64,000 nucleotides of DNA from Naumannella cuiyingiana (lineage in GTDB: Bacteria; Actinomycetota; Actinomycetes; Propionibacteriales; Propionibacteriaceae), in assembly GCF_013408305.1 (NCBI RefSeq), contig NZ_JACBZS010000001.1:3348001-3412000 (forward strand), given 5' to 3'. The notes beneath the pieces were generated by a model. The model saw nothing but the letters and a program-made list of their open reading frames with translations. It made no database searches and was not told the origin of the DNA. Of the stretch, positions 1-11,145 are shown piece by piece (the first letter of the stretch is position 1; every line of letters starts with the position of its first letter). Position numbers and translations under genes: made by a program.

Positions 1-950
1 CGGAGCAGCCGGAGCTGCTGGGGGACCGTGATCGCACCACCGAACAGGGCCAGCGCGACGATCCAGACGGTTGAGCCGATCCCGGAGCCGAGGGTGAACG
101 TGCCCAGCGCGTCCACGGCGATCAAACCGATCGCGACCGCCCCGATCACCAGCCAGGCGGGACGGCGGTCCACGAGCCGGCCGGCGATGGCATTGCCGAT
201 CACCGAGGCGATCCCGAAGCCGGTCAGCGCGGCGATGATCATCCACGGCTCGGGATGGGTCGGCGCGAGCAGGACGGCCGCATAGGTGTGGACGGCGTAC
301 ATGGCGCAGAGCAGCGGCGACGTGGCGCCCGCGACGCGGAGAACCGCCGGGCGGCCGAGCGGGGCCAGCCGACTGGCGAGCGAGGTTGACGGGAGGCGGA
401 CCGGCGGGAGCCGGCGAGCGATGGCGATGGCGACCCCGAACGCCAACACGCCGATGGCGACCAGCGTCGCCCGCCAGCCGGCCAGGCCGATCAGCAGGCC
501 GAGCGGTACGCCGATCGCCGATGCCGAGATCAGCCCACCCATCACCACGGAGAGCGCCCGGCCCCGGCGCTCGGGCGCGACCAGGGCAGCGGTCGTGCTG
601 GCCGCCGCGGAGGTGAGCACGGAGGCCCCCAGCGCGGCGACGATGCGGCCGAGCAGTGCGAGCGGGAAGTTCGGCGCGAGCGCGGTTCCCACGCTGGCGG
701 CCGCCAGCACGCAGAGCCCGATGATCATCACCCGCCCGCGGTCCCAGGCGCCGGTGACCGCGCTCAGCACCACCGCCGCGACGGCGAAGGTGAGCGCGAA
801 TGCGGTGACCAGCTGCCCGGCCAGCGCCGGCGTGACGTGCAGGTCGGCGGCGATCTGGGGCAGCAGCCCGGCGATCACGAAGCCGTCGGTGCCGACGACG
901 AACGTGACGAGCGCGAGCAGCAGCAGCGGTGGGCGGGGCTGATCCGACAT
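1..950 (-). CDS. MFS efflux transporter (AraJ/Cmx-like), 3' end cut by the window edge
   Basis: Reading the minus strand from an ATG at 950 gives an open frame of 316 codons that runs off the window. It begins MSDQPRPPLLLLALVTFVVG and is strongly hydrophobic, with about ten membrane segments visible. Family features are the TDGFVIAGLLPQIAADL stretch in helix 1, the GRIVAALGASVLTSAAAS helix, and PERRGRALSVVMGGL followed by GVPLGLLIG, a motif-C-like stretch. This is the DHA1 drug-efflux type, a proton antiporter in the cytoplasmic membrane; the substrate cannot be read from sequence. A GGAGAA ribosome site precedes the ATG. It is divergent from the ArsR-GNAT regulator at 1032, which is its likely regulator. 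Confidence 0.85.
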   Translation of the reverse strand, partial: MSDQPRPPLLLLALVTFVVGTDGFVIAGLLPQIAADLHVTPALAGQLVTAFALTFAVAAVVLSAVTGAWDRGRVMIIGLCVLAAASVGTALAPNFPLALLGRIVAALGASVLTSAAASTTAALVAPERRGRALSVVMGGLISASAIGVPLGLLIGLAGWRATLVAIGVLAFGVAIAIARRLPPVRLPSTSLASRLAPLGRPAVLRVAGATSPLLCAMYAVHTYAAVLLAPTHPEPWMIIAALTGFGIASVIGNAIAGRLVDRRPAWLVIGAVAIGLIAVDALGTFTLGSGIGSTVWIVALALFGGAITVPQQLRLL

Positions 951-988
951 GGCTTCTCCGAACAGTTGGATGAGCGTCAAACTAGCGA

Positions 989-1025
989 ATGATTGGAAGA
1001 TCATGCAACAAACGTCGGGTAGGCT
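989..1025 (+). promoter_or_regulatory. Divergent MFS/ArsR-GNAT control region with dyad and leaderless -10
   Basis: The 81-bp gap between the divergent genes holds a dyad ATGAT-N6-ATCAT (989-1004). A -10-like TAGGCT (1020-1025) ends 6 nt before the GTG start of the ArsR-GNAT gene, so that mRNA is probably leaderless. The dyad is a plausible operator for the ArsR-type protein, by inference only. Confidence 0.45.
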
Positions 1026-1031
1026 CGGGGC

Positions 1032-1781
1032 GTGGTCCCCGAAGAGCTCTTCCACCCCGACGCGGGCGATGTCGAGTTGCCCGAGCTGCTCGCCGCCGTC
1101 GCCGACCCCGTGCGGCTGTCGATCGTCGAGCGGCTGAGCCGGGTCGGCGTGGAGTCCTGCGGGGCGATCAATGCCGACCTCGCCGTGCACAAGTCGACGC
1201 TGTCGCACCACTACCGGGTGCTGCGCGAGGCGGGGATCACGCGTACCTCGCTGCGCGGCCGGCAGCGCTTCGTGCAGTTGCGCGCCCCCGAGCTCGCCGA
1301 GCGATTCCCCGGCGTGCTGGACTCGATCATCGCCTCGGCCGCCCGCCCCGACGGCGACGGCATCCGGCTCCGGCTCGCCAGCGCGCACGACCTCGAGCTC
1401 ATCGCCGACCTGGTCTCCGCCGGGTCGCGACGGACGCGCCCGCGCGCGGCGGCCGAGTTCGCACCGCTGCTCGCCGAGCGGGAGTGCTGGCTCGCCGAAC
1501 GCGAGGGTCGGGCGGTGGGCGTCGTGGTCGTCTCCGGCGGCGAGCACGAACTGCTCCTCGACCGGCTGGTGCTGGGCGAGGGCGGGTTCGGCGAGCGCGC
1601 GGGCGAGGTGTTGTTGCGGGCCGTCGCCGAGCGGGCCCGGATCGACGGCTACGCCGAGGTCCGGATCCGCATGGACGGGTCGGCGGCGCGCCCGGGTTGG
1701 TGGCGCGAGCAGGGATACATCGCGCATGAGATCGACGGCGAGACCTGGCTGGTCCGTCGCGTCGATGAGCGCGCCGCATGA
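1032..1781 (+). CDS. ArsR-type winged-helix regulator fused to a GNAT-like domain
   Basis: A 249-aa protein. Residues about 15-95 form an ArsR-like winged helix (DPVRLSIVERLSR, then HKSTLSHHYRVLREAGITR as the recognition region, then a wing). Residues about 110-245 look like a GNAT acetyltransferase fold (RLRLASAHDLELIADLV, later GFGERAGEVLLRAVAERARIDGYAEVRIRMD). The GTG start is supported by a TAGGCT -10 six nt upstream. No cysteine cluster for metal sensing is seen, so a metal-sensor role is not indicated. It overlaps the sulfatase by 4 bp (ATGA), so the two are cotranscribed, and it is divergent from an MFS efflux gene. Inferred role: local repressor whose C-terminal domain may sense acyl-CoA or modify a substrate. 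Confidence 0.75.
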   Translation: MVPEELFHPDAGDVELPELLAAVADPVRLSIVERLSRVGVESCGAINADLAVHKSTLSHHYRVLREAGITRTSLRGRQRFVQLRAPELAERFPGVLDSIIASAARPDGDGIRLRLASAHDLELIADLVSAGSRRTRPRAAAEFAPLLAERECWLAEREGRAVGVVVVSGGEHELLLDRLVLGEGGFGERAGEVLLRAVAERARIDGYAEVRIRMDGSAARPGWWREQGYIAHEIDGETWLVRRVDERAA

Positions 1782-3187
1782 GTGCCGTGGCGCCGAACAT
1801 CGTCCTGATCCTCTCCGACGATCACGGGTACGCCGACCGCAGCACCCTCGGCCTGCGCGACGACATCGCCACTCCGCACCTGGATCGCCTGGCGGCGGAC
1901 GGCACGACCTGTACCCAGGGTTATGTGACCGCACCGATCTGCAGCCCGTCGCGGGCGGGGCTGATGGCAGGCGTCCACCAGCAACGATGGGGTGCGTACT
2001 GGTTCGACACGTCCTCGTTCGGGGACGACCGACCGAGCATCGCCGAGGTGCTGGGTGGGGCGGGCTACCGGTGCGGCTACTTCGGCAAGGTGCACTACGG
2101 CCAGGAACGCCGGGGCGATCGCGCCTGCCCGCCCCACCACGGCTTCGACGAGTCGCTCTACGGGCTCGCCGGCCAGTCGATGGGCCGGCTGCACTACCTG
2201 CACCACTCGCGCGCGGCGGAGGAACGCTACGGCCCGGCCGCGTGGCGCCACGGCGTCGGCCCGCTGCTGGCCGCCGACGAATCGGGCGAGACCGAGGCCG
2301 AGATCGAGCGGCATCTGACCCGCGAGCTCGGCGAGCGTACCCGTGGCTTCATCGGCCGCGCGGTCGCCGACCAGCGGCCCTTCTTCGCCATGGTTGCCTT
2401 CAACGCGGTGCACAACTTCAACGGCCAGCTCCCCGCGGAGGTGCTGCGGGAGAGGGGATTGCCGCCGTTCGCCGATCTTGATCCGGCCGTCGACGACTAT
2501 CTCGACTGGTACGACGGGGCGATCTGGCCGAACGATCCGAACGGCCGCGCCTACTATGCCGCCCAGTTGGCGATCATGGATGAGGAGATCGGCCTCCTGC
2601 TTGATCAACTCGACACCCTCGGCGTCGCCGAGGACACGCTGGTCGTCTACCTCACCGACAATGGCGGCTCGACCTGCAACTTTGCCGAGAATGCGCCGCT
2701 CGCGGGCGGCAAGTACTCCCTCTACGAGGGCGGCGTCCGCGTCCCGTTCCTGGTCCGCTGGGTGGGCGGCGGCGTACCGGCGGGCGGCGCGTGCGCGGAA
2801 CTGGTCAGCAGCCTGGACCTGTTGCCCACCTTCGCCGCCGCGGCCGGACTCACCGGCGAGCAGGTGCGCGAGACCGACGGAATCGATCTTGCCCCCGTGC
2901 TGCGCGGCGAGGGCGCCGGCCACGAGGTGTTGCACTTCGACACCGGCTTCCAATGGGCGGTCCGCGAGGGCGAGTGGAAGCTGCGCTCCATCGATGCCGG
3001 CGCGCACGTCGATGCGATCAACACCGTGGAGCACGCGGGCATCGAGCCGGGCGTGGCGCTGCATCACCTGGGTCGGGATCCGGGCGAGCGGACCGACCTG
3101 TCGGAGACGTATCCGCGCGTCCGTGAGCGCCTGACCGCTCTGCATGAGGCGTGGCGAGCGGAGATGGCCGCGTCCGCGCGCAGGTGA
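1778..3187 (+). CDS. Sulfatase (formylglycine-dependent, alkaline phosphatase superfamily)
   Basis: A 469-aa protein of normal sulfatase length. It carries the sulfatase signature CSPSRAG, with Cys55 as the residue converted to formylglycine, and the N-terminal metal ligands Asp14-Asp15 in LILSDDHGY. The second metal site is the TDNGG motif near residue 290, followed by GGKYSLYEGGVRVPF, a family hallmark. No signal peptide or lipobox is visible, so the protein is probably cytoplasmic. It would hydrolyse a sulfate ester after modification by an FGE-type enzyme, which is not in this window. The start overlaps the regulator gene by ATGA. The substrate is unknown; phosphonate or phosphate-ester hydrolysis by a relative is the main alternative. 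Confidence 0.88.
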   Translation: MSAVAPNIVLILSDDHGYADRSTLGLRDDIATPHLDRLAADGTTCTQGYVTAPICSPSRAGLMAGVHQQRWGAYWFDTSSFGDDRPSIAEVLGGAGYRCGYFGKVHYGQERRGDRACPPHHGFDESLYGLAGQSMGRLHYLHHSRAAEERYGPAAWRHGVGPLLAADESGETEAEIERHLTRELGERTRGFIGRAVADQRPFFAMVAFNAVHNFNGQLPAEVLRERGLPPFADLDPAVDDYLDWYDGAIWPNDPNGRAYYAAQLAIMDEEIGLLLDQLDTLGVAEDTLVVYLTDNGGSTCNFAENAPLAGGKYSLYEGGVRVPFLVRWVGGGVPAGGACAELVSSLDLLPTFAAAAGLTGEQVRETDGIDLAPVLRGEGAGHEVLHFDTGFQWAVREGEWKLRSIDAGAHVDAINTVEHAGIEPGVALHHLGRDPGERTDLSETYPRVRERLTALHEAWRAEMAASARR

Positions 3188-3251
3188 CGGCGCGCTTTTC
3201 GCCGTGGGCAGAGGGGCTGGCGCGGGCGGCCGGACCGGCTTGGCTGACCCG

Positions 3252-4242
3252 GTGAAGATGCTGATTCTGGGCGGCACGGCGATGCTCGGCCGCGCGGTCG
3301 CCGTCGACGCGATCACGCGCGGGCACGCGGTGACCTGCCTGGCGCGGGGGAGTGCCTCGGTCGCGCCCGGGGCGCGCTTCGTGGCCGGGGACCGCGACGA
3401 CCCGGCGGGCCTCGCGCCCGTGGCGGGGGAGGGGTGGGACGCGGTCATCGACGTGTCCCGCCAGCCCGGGCAGGTGCGCCGCGCGGTCGGCGCCCTGACC
3501 GCGGGGCACTGGGTCTTCGTCTCCTCGGCCAATGTCTATGCCGACGCGAGCGAGCTCGATCGCGACGAGTCCGCCGCGACCCTGTCTGCCCTGCCCGGGG
3601 ACGTGATGGAGTCGATGGAGTCCTACGGGAACGCCAAGGTCGCGTGCGAGGAGGCGGTGCGGGCAGGGCCGACTCCGGCGACGATCGCGCGGGTCGGGCT
3701 GATCGGCGGCCCGGAGGACTGGTCGGGACGGTCGGGCTACTGGCCGTGGCGGTTCGCGCACCCGAGCGGGCCGGACGTGATCGTCCCGGACGATCCGGCG
3801 TGCCCGTGCGCGATGATCGACGTGCGCGACCTGGCGGGCTGGCTGGTCTCGGCGGCCGAGCGCCGGCTGGACGGCACCTTCAATGTGACGGGGCCGAACC
3901 GACCTGGCCGAGGTCCTGCGCACCGCCGCGCTGGTCGCCGGCGGTGCGACGCCGGCCCGACCCGTCGCGCCGGCCCGGCTCTCCGCGCTCGGCGTCGCGG
4001 CCTGGATGGGGCCGATGTCGTTGCCGCTGTGGATCGACGACCCGGCCATGCGCGGGTTCGCCACCTTGGACACCGCGCGCGCCCGGGCTGCGGGCCTCGC
4101 CTGCCGACCACTGCGCGACACGCTGGCCGCCGCGCTGGCCCACGAGGAGACACGCACGGACGAGCGCGCGGCGGGGCTGAGCGACGCCGAGGAGCAGGCC
4201 GTTCGGCGCGCGATCGACGCCGATCCGCCGCGGGGCGAGTGA
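3252..4242 (+). pseudogene. NAD-dependent epimerase/reductase, broken by a one-base frameshift
   Basis: The N-terminal part reads MKMLILGGTAMLGRAVAVDA (GTG start at 3252, with an in-frame ATG at 3258). This is a Rossmann GGxxxLG nucleotide site, followed by VFVSSANVYAD and an extended SDR-like core through FNVTGP near 3895. There the frame runs into arginine-rich nonsense, while another frame continues TDLAEVLRTAALVAGGATP through a typical reductase C-terminus (MRGFATLDTARARAAGLACR) to a TGA at 4240-4242. Removing one A from the GAACC at about 3896-3900 restores GPTDLAEVL. About 329 aa would result. It may be a real frameshift or an assembly error; no substrate can be named. Confidence 0.75.
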
Positions 4243-4310
4243 GGGTGCCCTGCATGGGTCGGTACGCCGGGCCTGCGGCAGACTGACCGGCGAACCGTCG
4301 AGCCGCCCGA

Positions 4311-4325
4311 ATACCGTGGTATCTT
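4311..4325 (+). promoter_or_regulatory. Dyad and -10 upstream of aconitase
   Basis: ATACC-GT-GGTAT (4311-4322) is a 5-bp-arm inverted repeat overlapping a possible -10 TATCTT (4320-4325). The aconitase ATG at 4361 has a ribosome site GGGAG 7 nt upstream (4349-4353). The dyad is a candidate repressor site, for example for a TetR-type regulator such as the AcnR described in Corynebacterium. The regulator is not adjacent, and the sequence is not the published AcnR consensus. Confidence 0.35.
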
Positions 4326-4360
4326 GACGTCGAGAGAGTTTCCGAGCCGGGAGTTGCACA

Positions 4361-7186
<2,826 letters not shown>

Positions 7187-7204
7187 TCGCCGCCCGCGAT
7201 CCCT

Positions 7205-7256
7205 TCGTCAGTTGTCGCCGCCCGGCAGTGCGTCCGGGCGGCGACAACTGACGACA
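7205..7256. repeat. Perfect 21-bp palindromic element (copy 1)
   Basis: Arms at 7205-7225 and 7234-7254 are exact reverse complements over 21 nt, with an 8-nt loop (CAGTGCGT). The inner part of the stem is TTGTCGCCGCCCGG. It sits between the convergent acnA and MerR genes, so it could act as a terminator, but no T-run follows on either strand. A degenerate relative with the same AACTGACGACA end lies at 10196-10250, which suggests a dispersed palindromic repeat family. Confidence 0.8.
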
Positions 7257-7296
7257 AGGAGGGTGTGGCCCCGGCCGCCGCGGGCGACAGATACAC

Positions 7297-7662
7297 CTAG
7301 GCGACGACGAGCTCCTGCAGTCTCTGCAGGGTGCCGCGTTGCTCGTCCAGTTCTTCCATCCGCCGAGCCAAGGAATCCATGTGCTCGTCGAGATAGTCGG
7401 CGACGCAGGAGGCCAGCCGGTCGCCGCCTTCGAAGCAGGGCAGCACCCGGGCCACGATCGCGAGCGGCAGGCCGGCATCCAGGAAGAGGCGGATCCGGCG
7501 TACGGTCTCGGCCGCTTCCGGGTCGAAGCGGCGGTGACCGGCGCTGGTGCGGACCGCGGGCAGCAGGCCGTGCTGCTCGTAGTAGCGCACCGCTCGGACG
7601 CTGAGCCCGGTCCGCGCGGCCAGCTCACCGATGGTGATCGTTCGCTCGTGCCGATCTGTCAT
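7297..7662 (-). CDS. MerR-family transcriptional regulator
   Basis: A 121-aa MerR protein. Its N-terminal helix-turn-helix (TITIGELAARTGLSVRAVRYYEQHGLLPA) is followed by the wing SAGHRRFDPEA and a dimerisation helix (residues about 75-115) ending LQELVVA. One cysteine lies in CFEGGD and one in LASCVADYLDE; there is no clear metal site. It is divergent from the aldo-keto reductase at 7725, whose promoter has a MerR-type 20-nt spacer containing a dyad. The pair is therefore probably a regulator and its target. The inducer is unknown. Confidence 0.88.
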   Translation of the reverse strand: MTDRHERTITIGELAARTGLSVRAVRYYEQHGLLPAVRTSAGHRRFDPEAAETVRRIRLFLDAGLPLAIVARVLPCFEGGDRLASCVADYLDEHMDSLARRMEELDEQRGTLQRLQELVVA

Positions 7663-7685
7663 CGAAAGATCCTCTCCGAACCGGC

Positions 7686-7717
7686 TTGCACCTGACGCTG
7701 ACGTCAGCTCCTAGCCT
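7686..7717 (+). promoter_or_regulatory. MerR-type promoter of the aldo-keto reductase
   Basis: A -35 TTGCAC (7686-7691) and -10 TAGCCT (7712-7717) are separated by 20 nt, the long spacer typical of MerR-activated promoters. The palindrome CTGACGTCAG (7698-7707) lies inside the spacer. The ATG at 7725 is 7 nt after the -10, so the mRNA is predicted to be leaderless. Confidence 0.6.
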
Positions 7718-7724
7718 CCGTTTC

Positions 7725-8648
7725 ATGACCGCTATTGATGATGCAACACAGCCCGTCGATGAGTTCTTCCGGATCGGCGGCGATCTTCGGGTACGCCGGA
7801 TCGGGCTCGGCGCGATGCGGCTCACCGACGCCACCGGTGACGGCACCCAGGCCGGCGCCCAGATCTGGCGACCCCCCGCCGACCCGGCCGACGCGATCAC
7901 CCTGCTGCGGCGAGCAGTGGAGCTCGGCGTTCAGCTGATCGACACCGCCGACGCCTACGCACTGGGGGAGAACGAGGAACTGATCGCGAAGGCCCTGCAC
8001 CCCTATCCCGAGGACGTGTCGATCGCCACCAAGGTGGGCCTCACCCGCCCGTCACCCACCGAGTGGGTGCTGGTGGGCAACCCCGCGTACCTCAGACAAC
8101 AGGTGGAGCTGAGCCTGCGGCGGCTGCGGGTCGAGAGGATCGACCTGTTGCAGCTGCATCGCCTCGACCCGGCGTACCCGGTCGCCGAGCAGGTCGGCGC
8201 GCTCGACGAGCTCCGGATTGCCGGGAAGATTCGCCACCTGGGGCTGTCCGAGGTGAGCGTTCCTGAGCTCGACGAGGCACGCACGACCGCGCCGATCGCG
8301 TCGGTGCAGAACGCATACAACCTCTCCGCGCGCACCAGTGACCCCGTGATCGATCACGCGGCCGACCTCGGAATCGCTTTCCTGCCGTACTTTCCGCTGG
8401 CCATCGGCGACCTGGCGCGGGCCGGCAGTGTCCTTGATCAGATCGCGCGTGAGCTGGGGGCCACCGGCTCCCAGGTGGCTCTCGCCTGGCTGCTGCACCG
8501 GGCGCCCAACGTGCTGCCGATCCCCGGCACCACCTCAATCCGGCATCTGGAGGAGAACCTCGGCGCCGCTGAGGTGCAGCTGACCGCCGAGCAGGTACGC
8601 CGGATCGAGGAGGCCTCGGGCGGACGGGATCCGGGCGAGGACCACTGA
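7725..8648 (+). CDS. Aldo/keto reductase
   Basis: A 307-aa protein of the NADPH-dependent aldo/keto reductase family (TIM barrel, cytoplasmic). Visible features are RIGLGAMRLTD at the first strand, IDTADAYALGENEELIAKAL with the catalytic Asp and Tyr, TKVGLTRP in the region of the catalytic Lys, LQLHRLDP with the catalytic His, and the C-terminal cofactor region PIPGTTSIRHLEENLGA. The ATG at 7725 was chosen because it follows a leaderless -10; an upstream TTG in frame at 7686 is part of the -35 element. Its MerR neighbour suggests induction by a small toxic carbonyl or electrophile, which is inference. Confidence 0.92.
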   Translation: MTAIDDATQPVDEFFRIGGDLRVRRIGLGAMRLTDATGDGTQAGAQIWRPPADPADAITLLRRAVELGVQLIDTADAYALGENEELIAKALHPYPEDVSIATKVGLTRPSPTEWVLVGNPAYLRQQVELSLRRLRVERIDLLQLHRLDPAYPVAEQVGALDELRIAGKIRHLGLSEVSVPELDEARTTAPIASVQNAYNLSARTSDPVIDHAADLGIAFLPYFPLAIGDLARAGSVLDQIARELGATGSQVALAWLLHRAPNVLPIPGTTSIRHLEENLGAAEVQLTAEQVRRIEEASGGRDPGEDH

Positions 8649-8669
8649 CCACACGAGGGGGGTGGCGGG

Positions 8670-10141
8670 TCAGCGTCGGCGGGCCGGCGCGCCCTTGGGC
8701 GGGTAGCCGGTGACCTGCTCCTCGTCCTGCCAGAACGACACGTCACCCTTGGGTGCGAACTCCTCGACGGTGAAGATCGGGTCCTCACCGCGCCGGTACT
8801 GATCGGTGTAGGACTTCAGCATCTTGAAGGCGACCCCGGAGAGCAGGGCGAGCGCGATCAGGTTGATCAGGGCCATCACGCCCATGATCTGGTCGGCAAT
8901 CGTCCAGACCAGCGACGCGGAGGCGAGCGCACCGCCCAGGACGGCCAGCAGTGCGAGGACCCGGTAGGTGGTCAGGGCGACCCGGTTCTCACCGGTGATG
9001 AACTCGATGTTGGACTGGCCGTAGTAGTAGTTGCCGAGGATCGAGCTGAACGCCAACAAGAAGATGATCACCGCGAGCAGCACGCCGGCCCAGGGCCCGA
9101 GGTTGTTGATCATCGCGTTCTGGGTCAGCGCGATGCCCTCGCCGGCACCCCTCAGATCCGGGGTGGCGGAGAGGATGATGAACGCCGTGATCGAGCAGAC
9201 GATCATGGTGTCGAAGTAGACGCCGAGCGACTGCACCAGGCCCTGCTTCACCGGGTGGGTGACCGCGGCGCTCGCGCCGGCATTCGGTGCCGAGCCGAGG
9301 CCGGCCTCGTTGGAGAACATGCCCCGCTTCACGCCGAGCAGGATCACCGTGCCGACGGCCGCGCCGGTCACGGAGTTCGGGGTGAACGCATCCCGGACGA
9401 TGGCGACCACCATGCCCGGCACGTTCTCGATGTTCATCGCGACGATGACGATCCCGACGCCCAGATAGAGCAGCGCCATCACCGGCACGATCTTGTCGGT
9501 GATGTTGGCGATCCGGCGCAGGCCGCCGAAGATCACCAGGCCGGTCATCACGACCAGCGCTAGGCCGATGCCCAGGTTGATCCCATCCCCTCGACGCCGG
9601 CCGCGGAGGTGACCGCGTCGGCGATGGTGTTGGCCTGCAGCGAGCTGAACGCGAACGGGAAGCAGATCACCAGCACGATCGCGAAGGCGATTCCCATCGC
9701 TCGGCTGCCGATGCCCTTCTCCATGTAGTAGGCGGGACCGCCCCGGAAGCCGAACGGCTCGTCCTTGACCTTGTAGACCTGCGCCAACGTGGACTCGATG
9801 ATCGCCGAGGCGGCACCGATCGCCGCCATCAGCCACATCCAGAACACCGCGCCCGGGCCGCCGAGCGCGATCGCCGTGCCCACGCCGGCGATGTTGCCGA
9901 CCCCGACCCGCGACGCGGCCGAGACCGTGAAGGCCTGGAAGGAGCTGATGGACTGCGCCTTGCCCGAGGCGTCCGGCGGGGTCTTGTTGCCGAGCGTCTT
10001 GATCATCGCCGGGAGCAGCCGGATCTGCGCGACCCCCGTGCGTACGGTGAAGTAGATGCCGAGCAGCACCACGACCGGCAGAACCAGCCACGTCCAGAAG
10101 GTGTCGCCGACATCGCCGATGATGCTCTCGAGTGCGTCCAT
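8670..10141 (-). pseudogene. Sodium:alanine symporter (AGCS family), one-base frameshift
   Basis: The ATG at 10141 opens MDALESIIGDVGDTFWTWLV, followed by AGCS hallmarks: FTVSAASRVGVGNIAGVGTAIALGGPGAVFWMW and GGPAYYMEKGIGSRAMG. Near 9583 the frame is lost after AAGVEGMG and continues one base off as INLGIGLALVVMTGLVIFGG. From there it runs through KRGMFSNEAGLGSAPNAGA and the C-terminal helices to the TGA at 8670. Adding one C to the CCC run at 9582-9584 restores a normal protein of about 490 aa. The family imports small neutral amino acids with Na+. The fault is either a genuine loss-of-function mutation or a homopolymer error. Confidence 0.85.
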
Positions 10142-10195
10142 GACCAGCACGCTAGGCCACCGGGTGTGCCGGGTCCACCCGCCCGCTCGGCGATC

Positions 10196-10250
10196 TCGTC
10201 GTGAGGTATCGCCGCCCGGTGGGGCGTGTGGAGGGCGATAACTGACGACA
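10196..10250. repeat. Degenerate palindromic element (copy 2)
   Basis: An imperfect hairpin whose left arm reads TCGTC-GTG-AGGTATCGCC and whose right arm is GGCGATAACTGACGACA. Left parts (TCGTC, then TCGCCGCCCGG) and right part (AACTGACGACA) match the perfect element at 7205-7256. It lies upstream of the AGCS gene and downstream of the Zn-peptidase gene, within a 155-bp gap. Confidence 0.6.
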
Positions 10251-10296
10251 CGACGGCGGGGTTGGCCCTCTGCTGCCGCACATGCCGCGGATGGCC

Positions 10297-11145
10297 TCAA
10301 CCCACCCGGTCGGCGGGCGCCGTGTAGGTGCGGCAGGCGTCGGTGTCGCCGGACTCGAATCCGGCGCGGAACCAGCGCCGCCGGCTCTCCACCGAACCGT
10401 GGGTCTCGTTGCCGACGTAGCGGCCCAGCACGGGCCCGAGGGCGAAGTCGCGAATATTGTCCTTGCCCTCGGCGAACCAGACGCCGGCCAGGCACTCGGC
10501 CTGCAGTTCGGTACGCCGCAATGCCCCGGTCGAGGCGGCGTCGTCGACCGGCCAACTGTTGGTGGCCCGCTGCACGTGGTGTCCGAACTCGTGGGCCAGC
10601 ACCGTCATCGGCAGCCAGTCCGCCCGCTCGGCGTAGCGCCGCGCCCCGTCGGTGAACAGATAGATCGTCGCGTTGTCGGTGCAGTAGAACGCGAGCACGA
10701 GATTCTTGCTGCTCATCGGGCCGCACGGGGAACTCGCCTCGGCGGTGGTGACGATCTTGATCACCGGCCGATCGAGCCGTACGCCGACCCGCCGCAGCGC
10801 GGGCGACCATGCGGGCATCAGGCAGCGGTCGACGGCATTCTCGGCGAACTCGCGCAACCCGTCTGCCGACGTATCGCCGACCGCGGGCCGCGGGCAGTCG
10901 ACGGCGGGCAATGCGCCGGCCGAGTAGAGCCGCTCATCCAGCGTCGGCGCCGACCGCTCCGACCCGGTCTCGCCGCCGGACTCCCCGTCCGGTCGGCCGC
11001 CGTCGTGTTCGATGCTCACCTCGGGCGCGGGCGCATAGTCGGGGGGCGGGCCGGGCGCGGGCGGCCGGATCGCGAACCCGAGCAGGATCAGGGCCAGCCC
11101 GATGGCCGCGGCGAGCGCGGCGAGCGCCCGCGGGCGCCGGGTCAT
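10297..11145 (-). CDS. Putative neutral zinc metallopeptidase (YpfJ-like), membrane anchored
   Basis: A 282-aa protein. Residues 5-27 form one N-terminal membrane segment (ALAALAAAIGLALILLGFAI), followed by a proline/glycine/acidic linker and a peptidase domain with the zincin motif HEFGHHVQ. Further ligand-region sequences are LQAECLAGVWFAEG and VESRRRWFRAGFESGD, as in the Zn_peptidase (YpfJ) family. The catalytic part would face outside. No substrate is known for the family. The start overlaps the HIT gene by ATGA, placing it in a three-gene run (phosphoesterase, HIT, peptidase) on the minus strand. Confidence 0.85.
   Translation of the reverse strand: MTRRPRALAALAAAIGLALILLGFAIRPPAPGPPPDYAPAPEVSIEHDGGRPDGESGGETGSERSAPTLDERLYSAGALPAVDCPRPAVGDTSADGLREFAENAVDRCLMPAWSPALRRVGVRLDRPVIKIVTTAEASSPCGPMSSKNLVLAFYCTDNATIYLFTDGARRYAERADWLPMTVLAHEFGHHVQRATNSWPVDDAASTGALRRTELQAECLAGVWFAEGKDNIRDFALGPVLGRYVGNETHGSVESRRRWFRAGFESGDTDACRTYTAPADRVG

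Noticed and set aside
1649-3532. A 627-codon minus-strand frame opposite the sulfatase
   Set aside because: Low-complexity composition and no motif, while the plus strand carries a clear sulfatase.
7205-7256. Simple rho-independent terminator for acnA
   Set aside because: The stem is strong but lacks a T-run, and a related copy at 10196 favours a repeat family; terminator action is possible but not the only reading.
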